A stretch of DNA of 64,000 nt from Heliocidaris erythrogramma (Eukaryota > Echinodermata > Echinoidea > Camarodonta > Echinometridae). The translations under genes and the position numbers were made by a program. The stretch lies in contig CM046858.1 of the NCBI GenBank assembly GCA_025617745.1, positions 26,743,453 to 26,807,452 on the forward strand, written 5' to 3'. This document shows, one piece after another, positions 44,403-52,871 of this stretch; within the stretch, counting starts at the first letter, position 1; every line of letters begins with the position of its first letter. The notes under the pieces were generated by a model. That model did not search any database. It was not told the origin of the DNA and saw nothing but the letters and a program-made list of their open reading frames with translations.

Positions 44403-44665
44403 CTGATAATATTGAATATATCATAAAGAAATGTGAGAAAATTACAATTACAGGATTTTGAAAGTGCCGATATTCCGGCAACTCACACCTCATATTCAGG
44501 AAGTGAGGTGCCCGAATATCCTCATATTTCAGTCATTATATGCCGAACTATGTTATTTTTATGAATTTTCACAACGGAAAGGCACAATTATTTTTGGTCG
44601 CTAGCTTCGCGCGCTCGTAAATTAAGAAAAAAGGAAAGTTGCTATCATTTTTTTACAACAAAAAG
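44403..44665. repeat. Fragments of two dispersed repeats
   Basis: 44405-44447 ('atatcataaagaaatgtgag', 'aaaattacaat') matches the outer flank of the tRNA cassettes at 17157 and 25345 but stops just where the tRNA part would begin. It is followed at 44452-44665 by a diverged copy of the repeat at 36985-37230 ('ggattttgaaagtgccgata', 'cgctagcttcgcgcgctcg'). Confidence 0.65.
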
Positions 44666-44671
44666 GCCATA

Positions 44672-44746
44672 GGTGCCGTACCAGGGATCAAACCCCCAAC
44701 CTTCGCGTTTCCAGTCAAGCGCTGTAAACCGTTCGACTACGACACC
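44672..44746 (-). tRNA. tRNA-like sequence (SINE head or pseudo-tRNA)
   Basis: 75 nt with a 7 bp acceptor stem (GGTGTCG with CGGCACC, one G-T pair), box A-like 'tagtcgaacgg' and box B-like 'gggtttgatccc'. The anticodon stem does not pair well, so no anticodon is assigned. Similar phrases head tRNA-derived SINEs in invertebrates. Followed on the minus strand by repeat-derived sequence rather than a clear SINE body. Confidence 0.45.
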
Positions 44747-47200
44747 TCCACACACGCACACACACATAAACACTTATTCGATTCTTCTAATCTCGTCCCC
44801 TTATTTTCGTCTCTTTTCTCTTCTCCTCTCCTCTTTTATAAACCTTCCAAGTTTTGTGTCTCCATTTCATTTTTTTATTCATTGCGGGGGTGGGGGAGGT
44901 GCTTTTCGTCGAAAAGAGATCCGCTTTTTGAAGATGGCAATTAAAACCATAATATCCTATCGTGACCCTAAATTTTCCCTTTAACAGTGGCGTAGCTAGA
45001 GTCTAGCTATTGTGGGAGCACTGGCACCATTGGAGGCACAAGTCTTTTGGAATAATCTTAAAGCTAATCTAAGACGCCGCTGGTGGAAGAGGGTTGGGGG
45101 GGGGGGGGTTGCCGGAAGGGGTCCAACCGTCTTCTTTCCTATTCCATTTTCTTTCCTTTTTTTTCTTATTTTTTCGCCATCCGATGAGGGAGGGGAGGGG
45201 GCGTGCCCCCCCCCCCCCCGTTGCTACACCTCTGCTCCTGATGAATTCGCCTTTGTTTACCAGGAATTATGAACCCTATTTCATTTTTCGGAAATACGAA
45301 CCCTATTTCATTTTCGGAAATACGAACCTTATTTCATTTTCGGAAATACGAACCCTTTTTTAATTTTCGGAAATACGAACCCTGTTTCATTTTCGGAAAT
45401 ACGAACCTTCGGAATTATGAATCCTTTTTCATTTTCTGAAATACGAACCTTCGGAAATATGAACCCTATTTCATTTTCGGAATTATGAACCTTCGGATAA
45501 ACGACCCTTCGGACAAACGAACCTTCGGAATAACGAACCTTCGGCATAATGCAACAAACGTTCGGAATTACGAACCCTTTTTCATTTTCGGAATTATTAA
45601 CCCCCAGGCATGGAAAATTAGTGTTTCGGAAATACGAACCTTCGGAAATACGAACCTTCGGAAAAACGAACCTTCGGAAAAACGAGATGCCCCCGTCTCT
45701 ACAACATTTACATTTTTCTGAGTGCGATACACTTTTGTCGCTTGCGCGTATGTGAGCTTTTCGTTCAATTTAATTTTTTGTATTTGCTTAGCTTCTATAT
45801 AAGATTTGCATCCTTGATACGCCGCCGAGTGATTATCTCCACATCTAAAGCACTTCCTGTTCTCCTTTTGTGCGCAAGCGTCAAATTCATGTTCGCCTCC
45901 GCATCTCACGCAACGTATTTTACCCTTATTATCTTTCATATTATCTTTCATATGACCAAATAGTTGGCACGTATGACACCTTGTCACGGGTGGGACAAAG
46001 TTATCCACATGCCTAATCTCATAGAGAAAATTTACAGAATCAGGTTTACTTTTACCTTTGAAAGTAATAAGTACCGATGGAGTGGGTACCATTTCTCCAT
46101 TGATCTTCTTCCTAAATCTCTTAGCATTTATTACATTCTGTTCTCTTAATACATCAGCTATTTCTTCATTGCTGATTTGAGTATCGATTCTATGGATGAC
46201 CCCTTTCGTTGTAACCACCTGATCTTCTTCGTAAGTTGTAGCTTTTACGTCTAAACCAGCCAACTATGTTAACTGTAACAGGGTTATATTTTGTTTCTCA
46301 TTCTCACATGTCAAAATCAACATATTTTTTACTTTAACCATACCTACAAGTTTTCCAACGAGGTCATGAATTTCTCTGTAAACCCGCACTTGGTTAGCAC
46401 TGCATACATTTTTTTCCAGACCAACAATGACCACCTTCCTACTTGAATGCGTTGGAGTTGAGAATTTAGGAATCTTGTTGTTCTTCGTATTTAACATACC
46501 ATCGCTATTGCTTCTAACCCTTGCCCTTTTCTTGGATCTGACAGAATTTCTGTTCATTGCCGTTTTCCATGAACAATTTGAATCATCATCACTCTCCTCA
46601 CGGAGAGTGTGACCATCGGAAGATAATACCTCTGGTGTATCCCGAAATTTTGGATTATCTGCTGCGTTATTGTAATCCTCTTCTCCTGAGGACAAAGAAC
46701 TAGAGTACGCCATTTCTCATGCGCATGTTAATGAATTAATAAACCTCTTACCTATTATTGTAATGTTATTAATACGTGGAGAAAAGTATGAAAATGAGTG
46801 ACAATATCACCATGGGAACGCCTGTGGTTAACCCCAGCATCAGCCTCCACTAACTAGGCGACTGGAATGAAGTCGGATTTCGCTAGAAGCTGTAAGAAAT
46901 AGACTGGACAGAAGCCGAAGATGGGTGTAGGCCGAAGGGCTGGTGGCGGCTACTTGTTGGCACCGTTGTCGATGGGTGTAGTGGAGGAGCAGATTTAATT
47001 TTCCCGCCAAAATGTCTATGGATAAATAACGCTGCGACGGAGCTCTTGAAAAAGTCGCCCGCTCTTCAAAGACCGAGACAAACATAACCCGCCGCAAGAG
47101 GGCTTTAATCGAACATCAACAATCGATGTCGTAACAATCTCAACAAAGATTATAATCATAACATTGGCGTGAGTTCTTCTTTCTCCCTTCTTTCTCTCTG

Positions 47201-47483
47201 CCATTATAGCGATAGCAACAATATAACACACTTTTAATATTCATAATCAATAACCAATGATATGACTTTATAATATTCATTTATACATTGTTGAACAATG
47301 AACAATGTGAATCATATTTGATTATTGCATATTCATATACATTTTTTTTCACTTTAATGATTGCATTAATGTGATAGGCCTTTTATCATGTTAATCTTAA
47401 CGTTTCTTAGTCGATGTTTATTGTCGACAAACAACTTAAAGGGTCACTAAAATAAAAAAATAATTGCCCATTTTTCGTAGGAA
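47201..47483. other. Intergenic, AT-rich, no gene
   Basis: AT-rich sequence with 'acaatgtg'/'cattgttg' palindromic bits near 47280-47310 and a T run. Nothing else recognised. Confidence 0.4.
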
Positions 47484-48279
47484 CCCTGATAGCAGAAAGT
47501 GGTAAAAATTACGTGATAATTACGTCGTGGTTTTCGTCTTTTTTACGTCCTGTAATTACGTCAATAAGACGACAACTTGCACCAACGCAAGACGTCAAGA
47601 GGACGTCTTATTTTGACGTCATCTGTACACTGTAAAAACTGAAGTGCTGTATATAGCACTTTTTGAGGGCATGCATAGGGACTGCACTCAGAGTGCTATT
47701 GAATGCACACAGCGTGCTATTTCAGCACTTTCACGGGAGCTGGACCGGCTCCTTAAACTGCTAAACATTCATTAAAAAAATGATTTGGGCGAGCTTCGAA
47801 CCAGGGTCCGCTGATCGAGAATTGCTGGCATTACCGCTAGACTAACTCACATTGTACGATTTAGAGCAGACCATATTGTTACATAGTGAATTTACGACAC
47901 CACAATGTTATCTACTTGACTCCCATGACTAAACTGGATTGCAAGAAGCATTCGTTAGTCCATCGGTAACGTCAGCGCCTCTCAATCAGCAGAACCTGGT
48001 TCGAGGCTCGCCACGGTCACAATTTTTTTTTGCTGGTAAATTAGCACACTACAAGTGCTATAAACAGCATTTCAGGTGCAGTCACTATACATGCCCCTAA
48101 AAGTAGCACTTTAGTTTTTACAGTGTACAAGACGTAGAGATGACGTCAAAATAAGACGTCCTCTTGACGTCTTGCGTTGGTGCAAGTTGTCGTCTTATTG
48201 ACGTAATTACAGGACGTAAAAAAGACGAAAACCACGACGTAAATATCACGTCATTTTTTAACACTTTCTGCTATCAGGG
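47484..48279. mobile_element. 796 bp TIR element rich in GACGTC palindromes
   Basis: Left end CCCTGATAGCAGAAAGTG and its reverse complement at the right end (48262-48279). The TIRs are about 150 bp and contain 'acgtcgtggttttcgtc', 'aattacgtcaataagacgac', 'cttgcaccaacgcaagac' and 'gaggacgtcttattttgacg' in mirrored order. A second palindromic element (47640-48123) occupies the middle. The target duplication of the outer element is not clear. No coding content. Confidence 0.85.
47640..48123. mobile_element. 484 bp TIR element nested in the 47.5 kb element, with tRNA-like inverted pair
   Basis: Ends CTGTAAAAACT / AGTTTTTACAG, flanked by TGTACA on both sides (47634-47639, 48124-48129). Next to the ends 'agtgctgtatatagcac' is mirrored by 'gtgctataaacagcatt'. 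Inside, two stretches of about 60 bp (47788-47850 minus, 47955-48015 plus) are inverted copies of each other and have tRNA-like boxes ('gttagtc..cggtaa', 'ctggttcga'). The repeated 'gcact' and 'agcac' motifs are frequent near both ends. Confidence 0.75.
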
Positions 48280-48384
48280 AAGGTGTCATCAGGACCCCAA
48301 AAATATCCATCACACAATTTTTTTATGCATTCAGTCATATTTTATAATCATTTGAAAAGTACATTTTTGCTGATTTACACAGTC

Positions 48385-48640
48385 ATAAGCCCCGCCCCTA
48401 AAAAATCCCTTCGAAGCGACATCGTGATCACGTGATCTGTGACGCATGAAAAGTAAGGGAAAATATTCCACTAACCTATACCGTGCGCGCCCGGAGGCCC
48501 CCGGCAGCCCCCGGCAGCCCCCGGCAGGCCCAGCCCGGTGCCGAGCATGATATTCACCGCATCGACCATTTGCATTGCGTATTTTCGTGTGTTTAAATTC
48601 CTCACAATAACTTTGATTTTGGGACACAGTTTCATCAATA
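48385..48640 (+). promoter_or_regulatory. Promoter-like region upstream of THAP fragment 2
   Basis: 'agccccgcccctaaaaaat' (48388) parallels the upstream region of THAP fragment 1. It is followed by 'gtgatcacgtgatc' (E-box palindrome), and three tandem 'ccccggcag' units at 48499-48526. Inferred from motifs and from the similarity between the two THAP loci. Confidence 0.4.
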
Positions 48641-48930
48641 ATGCCTAATCGGTGTATAGTTGCGGGCTGTAGCAAGACCCCTAAAGATGGTGTAAGCCTA
48701 CATCATTTTCCTAAAGATGAAATTCTACGGAAATTGTGGGTCGCAAATGTAAAGCTCACGCGGAGTGGAGTGGCAAGGGCCGGCCAAGTGAGTGGAGTAC
48801 AATCAGCAGCGATCACTTTGCCGAAGATGATTTTGAGGATCCTGGCCTGTATTCCGAATTTGGCATGAAGAGAAGGATAAGCAGCTAGCTAAAAGATTCA
48901 GCTATTCCAAAGATCAGACTTGGAGTCAAG
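48641..48930 (+). pseudogene. THAP-domain gene fragment 2
   Basis: 'MPNRCIVAGCSKTPKDGVSL', then 'HHFPKDEILRKLWVANVKLT' is the N-terminal half of a THAP zinc finger. A one-base shift near 48765 moves to the frame 'WSGKGRPSEWSTISSDHFAE', 'DPGLYSEFGMKRR', followed by an in-frame TAG (48888-48890) and 'LKDSAIPKIRLG'. The expected Cys before 'SDHF' is Ser. So the zinc site is damaged and the frame broken twice. Close in sequence to the fragment at 27.2-27.5 kb (both have 'VAGCS', 'VKLTR' and 'AIPKI'), so both derive from one multi-copy family, which may be transposon-derived (P-element type transposases carry THAP domains). Confidence 0.8.
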
Positions 48931-48976
48931 TCTTCCAATCTGTTTTTCAACGACAGCAGCTGCAGCAGCTTCACCC

Positions 48977-49050
48977 GTAGACCGAAAATTCTGTCTCTCG
49001 TTCGTTTAGCTAGACGACCTAACGAACGAGAGACAGCATTTTCGGTCTAC
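48977..49050. repeat. 30 bp-arm hairpin 1
   Basis: Arms 48977-49006 and 49021-49050 are inverted with one mismatch ('gtagaccgaaaat', 'ctctcgttcgtt'), loop of 14 bp. It sits between two copies of 'ttcacccgta' (48970, 49051). Confidence 0.9.
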
Positions 49051-49058
49051 TTCACCCG

Positions 49059-49100
49059 TAACTCCAGGGAGCTCCAACGCGTTGGAGCTCCCTGGAGTTA
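49059..49100. repeat. 42 bp perfect palindrome (hairpin 2)
   Basis: TAACTCCAGGGAGCTCCAACG followed without loop by its exact reverse complement is described here by its halves: 49059-49079 and 49080-49100. It lies between 'ttcacccgta' (49051) and 'tttcaccca' (49100), so the hairpins alternate with three short direct repeats. Confidence 0.92.
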
Positions 49101-49970
49101 TTTCACCCACGGCCCTTCACCTTATCTGCGAGGGGTTCAAACATAATATATGGTCGAATTTCCCCTTGCCACTCGAGCTTCTTTGCCTTCGGGGTCTGAT
49201 AAATCATCTGATAAATCAGAGTTCGTATCTGCATGGCTCAGAAAAGTCCTCCAACTCGGAATCGCGGGCACTTTTCCTCTCTCTATATAAGTTACTCGAA
49301 TTCAGCCAAAATCGAAGTCAGTACTAACGTACTATGTAAAGCGAAGTAAAAAAAAAACCGTAAGTGAAATAAACAAAAGCGTTCACCAGTCGCTATGTAC
49401 GAGGGGAACATAGTCACTGCCGTACTAAAGATGTGTAGGACATAGTACATACAGACGCATAAAACGGCTGTGCACGCGTTTATGACCAATGCAAAATTTT
49501 CGTTCGGCAAGCTCAGATGGATGAGAACATTGTTCAAAAGAAAAGCTAAAAAACAAAACAAGAGCTGTATATTTGGGCAAAAGCGTTTTCTGATCTTGTA
49601 GAAAATATATTGCTAATGATTATTCACTCCTAAGATTATATTGATTAAGTTCCTTTTTTCATAAATTGTCCGTTGAACACAGGGGTCAAATACCGCATTC
49701 TGTGTACAATATTATAGGCTGCAGCCTGCAGATCTTGTGCCTCTTACTTTTCATACGTCACTTGGGGGTTAGCCAATCAGCTCACGAGTTTTAAGGAACG
49801 GTCCCAAAACCTCTACTTTTCCCCCTTTTTCGCCTAAACGAGACATAATTTGGACAATCGTTTGGCAGATCCGTGATTAGAAGGCAAAACTACATGGAAA
49901 GAGCACCCATTTTCTCTCTAATTTAGTCAACCTTTAATAAGTAATTACTCTTTATCATATTTGTTTGCAG
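49101..49970. other. Intergenic, no gene seen
   Basis: Unremarkable sequence without repeats, G/C runs or coding motifs. No 5' LTR resembling the 3' LTR at 58474-58699 is present here, although one would be expected before the gag-like frame that follows. Confidence 0.45.
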
Positions 49971-49979
49971 TTTTCACGG

Positions 49980-50683
49980 AATGTACAAGAATTATGGAAT
50001 GATCTGAATGATAACGGAATGTTTGCAAAGAAATGAAGAAATTCGAATCAAGAAATAAATACGACATTCCTGACTTTTTGATGGTGATGACCTGGACAAT
50101 GGTTATGAGTTGGCATTTTGACTCGAAAGTGAATGTGCCATACGAACGGTATTGTTTCAGACAATTGAGTCAAGAGACTGATGAATCTATCGAGGAGTTT
50201 GTTATGAGATTGAGGCAGCAAGTTGCAGTGTGTCAGTTTACGAACGTTGATGAGCAGATAAGAGACCAAATCATAGAGAAGTGTAAGTCCAACAAGCTGA
50301 GAGCGAAGATACTCGAGAAGGGACATTCTCTGACTCTGCAGGAGTTGAGGTCGACAGCTGGCACGTTCGAAATGACGGATCGCCAGGTGCGGCACATGAC
50401 CGATGGTGCGGTAATAATAAGGTCTGACATCAACGCAGTTAGTCATACATCTTCGCCATCGAAGGGAAGTCGTTGTAGTGATCAAGATTTCAGTCGTGAT
50501 CAACGGCCTGCTGCTAGAGCAGCTGGATCAGGAAAGCGTTGCTACAGGTGTGGTCGCGAAGGACATTACGCGAAGGATCAGCAGTGCCCAGCTAGGGGAA
50601 AGACCTGCAATAACTGTGGCAAGATAGGACATTTTTCATCATGTTGTAAGTCAAAGCAGACTGGAAAAGGAAAGACTCAATAG
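49980..50683 (+). pseudogene. Ty3/gypsy gag-like protein
   Basis: A 216-codon open frame from 50033 (a related frame begins a few codons earlier, near 49973, before a stop at 50033) shows the gag capsid pattern 'YERYCFRQLSQ', 'ESIEEFVMRLRQQVAVC', 'IRDQIIEKC', 'SLTLQELRSTA', then two zinc knuckles 'CYRCGREGHYAKD' and 'CNNCGKIGHFSSCC'. These bind the element's RNA and build the particle. The frame stops at TAG (50681-50683), immediately followed in the same frame by the protease region, so either a stop mutation or a gag-pro boundary. Confidence 0.85.
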
Positions 50684-51235
50684 AAGCAGAAGAAAGGTTC
50701 TGTTCAGAAGAAAAAAGGACATGGACAGATAAGAAGTGTTGAAAAACATGAACCAAATACACGTACATGCAGTGACAGTGATGACAATGAAGATATGTAT
50801 GAATTTTTTGTTAACAGTATTGATACATGTAAAAACGATAAAATCAATGTCCAAGTAGGAGGAATTGGTGTAGATATGGTTGTCGATAGTGGCACAGTTG
50901 TTAATGTTACTGATGTGTGTGTGTAATTGGGTTTTTACAGACGTGTATCAATCAGATATGATTATTTACGTCTGGGACCGACCTTTAACGTCACCATCCG
51001 AAAGACGTGACTCAGTCTTGAACCTGGGTCCGCTGAATCAGTTTATAACTTCCACTGGTAGCTGGATTACAGGCGCACGCCACAACGCCCAGTTATTTAA
51101 TGTTACTGATGCAACAACATGGGATAGAAATCACATCAAATGTACGTCCGAAGTTACTATTAGTAAGTTGTATGCTTATGTGTCAAAGAATCCATAGAAG
51201 TTGAAGGGTAAATTTGTAGCATGCGTTTCAGTTAG
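50684..51235 (+). pseudogene. Ty3/gypsy protease region, interrupted by a SINE
   Basis: In frame with gag after the TAG, a lysine-rich linker leads to 'VGGIGVDMVVDSGTVVNVTD', the D-S-G active-site loop of a retroviral-type aspartic protease. The SINE at 50916-51096 cuts the frame just after it. Beyond the SINE the protein resumes with 'ATTWDRNHIK' and 'ISKLYAYVSKNP', a gypsy-like segment before RT, then a TAG at 51195. The RT itself is absent. Confidence 0.75.
50916..51096 (-). mobile_element. SINE with a 7SL RNA/Alu-like head, 15 bp target duplication
   Basis: Flanked by TTAATGTTACTGATG at 50901-50915 and 51097-51111. Read on the minus strand it begins 'ATAACTGGGCGTTGTGGCG', then 'TGCGCCTGTAATCCAGCTAC', matching the start of 7SL (SRP) RNA and Alu, with the insertion beginning three or four bases before the position equal to 7SL +1. 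About 40 bp on there is 'CCAGGTTCAAGACTGAG', like the Alu box B. The 3' half is different: 'TTTCGGATGGTGACGTTAAA' and 'CACGTCTGTAAAAACCCAAT' followed by an ACACAC tail, a module found in many invertebrate SINEs. It is transcribed by pol III and moved by a LINE in trans, if active. Length 181 bp. Confidence 0.8.
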
Positions 51236-51236
51236 T

Positions 51237-51503
51237 GCAGTGGCGGATCCAGGGGGGGGGGGGGGCACAGCCGGCGCGTGCCCCCCCCCCCCCCTTTTAT
51301 ACTGAGGACGTTTTTTTTTGTTTTTTTTTTGCTTGTGAGGGAATCATGGAGGGAAACTGGGCCCCCATAACCCCTTACTGAGCGATTTTTGAAGGTTTGG
51401 CGAAATTTTTTTTTTGTCCCTATCCTTACTATGTCCTTACTTTAGACTAGACGCTGACAGGACTCAGCTAGTAACGTTAGGGTAGGCGCTGCACTCTTAC
51501 AGA
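51237..51503. repeat. Unassigned repeat fragment with G and C runs
   Basis: Begins 'gcagtggcggatccagg' then G and C runs (51253-51294) and poly-T tracts. The opening phrase is typical of dispersed repeats in this window (compare 10376 and 44994). Its far end was not identified, so I cannot say where the gypsy sequence it replaces stops. Confidence 0.4.
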
Positions 51504-52871
51504 CTTATAAGCATTGGCGGCGGAAGCACCAAAATTTAGGGGGGGACGCCAAACCATATTTTAACACTTAAAATACTTAATTGAAATTCCGGATAATTCA
51601 GTAAAATAAGTGGAGCAATAATAATAATAATAATAATAATAATAATTAATGATAGTAATAATGACAATAATAATGAAAATGATAATAATGATAATAATGA
51701 TAATGATAATAATGATGGGGGAACTAACCAGTAACCATCACACGTACGGTGTATACCACATCTGCGTCTGAAAAATGCGAGTATAGGTGTATTTTTCATT
51801 ATTAGCTTTGCAGGCCAATGCACGCAAGGCCAAATGTGCATCTCTTTGTTCCCCATTATGACGGATAAGGCCCCCAAATTGACAATTTAAAATATTAGCC
51901 CCCGAATTTCGGACGAGGCGCCACCCTGCAAAAGGACCCGTTTTTGTTTTGTATTGTTGTTGTTTTTTTTGGGGGGGTGGGGGAAGTCGTCAGGTATAGA
52001 AGGCCTAATTCTCCCACTATATATTTTTCCGTTGGACTTGGGCTGTATGAAATATTGATTCTGCTCATGAAGAGAATCAAACGTGGTGAAAAATTGCACC
52101 CCGCCTATATACACTTTCCGAACTTGCAATGTTCCCGCGGTCTTCCCGCCTCCACTCTGTGATATTATTTATCAGTGATATTTGGGTTTGCTTAAAGAGC
52201 TGAAATTTTTGCGATGGTTTTATTTTCGCGAATTTCGCGAGTCAAACCCAAGTGAATTAAAACTTCCACTTCTGTTTTATAGTAATATCAACATTATCAA
52301 AATCACGAAATTATCCCCTCGCGAATCATTACACCCAGTATGACCCAGACCAAAATAACAATCAGTAAAGTTTCCTGTTTTTTCTACATGTTTGTTGGTT
52401 TTTGTTTTTAAAAAGAGAAAATTGGATAAAACAATATTTTCAAATTGTTAGAACTTTGCGAGTTCCGTGTAATATTCGAAGAATACGTAAAGTTGTTACT
52501 TCTATGACGATTTGAACAAAAAGAGAAATTCTCCTGCAATCTAGGGGTGCATGATTGTGATTTGAAAGAAAGTCATTCTGGGCGCACCCCTCCCCCTCAG
52601 AAATGTACCCCGCATCCGCATTACGAAACCTATTGAAAATGTATCGGACGCACGTGTCGCATGTTGTATAGACATATATACCTGACTGTGGATGTCCCGC
52701 CCCCCCCCCCCCCCCCCCCGAGACCAGGAAAATATTTAGACTAGACTAGTCTATAGTAATCAGCTGATCTAACAGTACACATGTCCTGGTTTGATTTTCT
52801 AGGTCACTTGTCTAATTTGGCTTACACGATTAACCTACCACGAGACTTCAAAAATGATCAAAACTCTGACT

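Larger units (their letters stand above)
42384..45693. mobile_element. 3.3 kb foldback element with repeat-built TIRs, 9 bp target duplication
   Basis: Flanked by CGTCTCTAC on both sides (42375-42383 and 45694-45702). Ends are inverted: left 'ggttacatgtcgtttttccg', right complement 'gggggcatctcgtttttccg'. The TIRs (about 42396-42815 and 45265-45690) are built from many copies of 'ttccgaaaatgaa', 'ttccgaaggttcg' and 'gggttcataa' in opposite orientation. The interior (42840-45260) encodes no recognisable transposase; it carries 'gcgagcgtagagagcgagcg'-type sequence (43050), AATAAT repeats (44330-44410), a tRNA-like sequence (44672-44746) and G/C runs. Excision at the target duplication restores the ORF1 frame of LINE-B. 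A 9 bp duplication with long TIRs fits Mutator-like or foldback elements; assignment is inferred. Confidence 0.88.
41992..46713 (-). pseudogene. LINE-B ORF1: gag-like nucleic-acid-binding protein, split by insertion
   Basis: N-terminal serine/acidic and basic region ('MAYSSSLSSGEEDYNN', 'RSKKRARVRS') from 46713, a middle domain, then three zinc knuckles ending with 'CVRCGGEHEFDAC' and 'CFRCGDNHSAAYQGC', and the frequent 'KLTYAQA' motif. Such proteins bind LINE RNA. An in-frame TAG at 46266-46264 interrupts the middle domain; the next codon is TTG, so the frame simply continues. The frame reaches 45703, is cut by the 42384-45693 element, and resumes at 42383 without loss ('NVNVVET' then 'TNNTVTTSNS'). 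One further frameshift near 42215 precedes a C-terminal part ('LLLSENDDQFVEAAVKAGKD') that ends at the TGA overlapping ORF2. Confidence 0.88.
39226..47200 (-). mobile_element. LINE-B: I-like two-ORF retrotransposon (degenerate)
   Basis: From right to left: a GC-richer 5' untranslated region (about 47200-46714), ORF1 with zinc knuckles (46713-41992), ORF2 with endonuclease and RT plus an RNase H remnant (41995-39404), and a 3' untranslated region ending near 39226 at an AT tract. ORF1 stop and ORF2 start overlap as ATGA (41995-41992), a common arrangement in this group. A foldback element interrupts ORF1, ORF2 has frameshifts and an internal deletion, so the copy is dead. The combination of gag-like CCHC ORF1, APE endonuclease, RT and RNase H is that of the I group. 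Confidence 0.88.

Noticed and set aside
44994..45234. Possible small hAT-like MITE with ends 'cagtggcgtagc' and 'gctacacctctg'
   Set aside because: The ends are plausibly inverted, but flanking 8 bp are different and the interior is dominated by G/C runs, so the boundaries are not supported.
42573..45721. Long open frames rich in repeated phenylalanine-serine-glutamate-isoleucine-arginine phrases (42573-43085 minus; 45329-45721 both strands)
   Set aside because: They are translations of the short tandem repeats in the foldback element ends; the period is a multiple of three, so frames stay open by chance.
49292..49970. Possible 5' LTR of the gypsy element
   Set aside because: No stretch resembles the 3' LTR at 58474-58699, and no primer binding site was recognisable.
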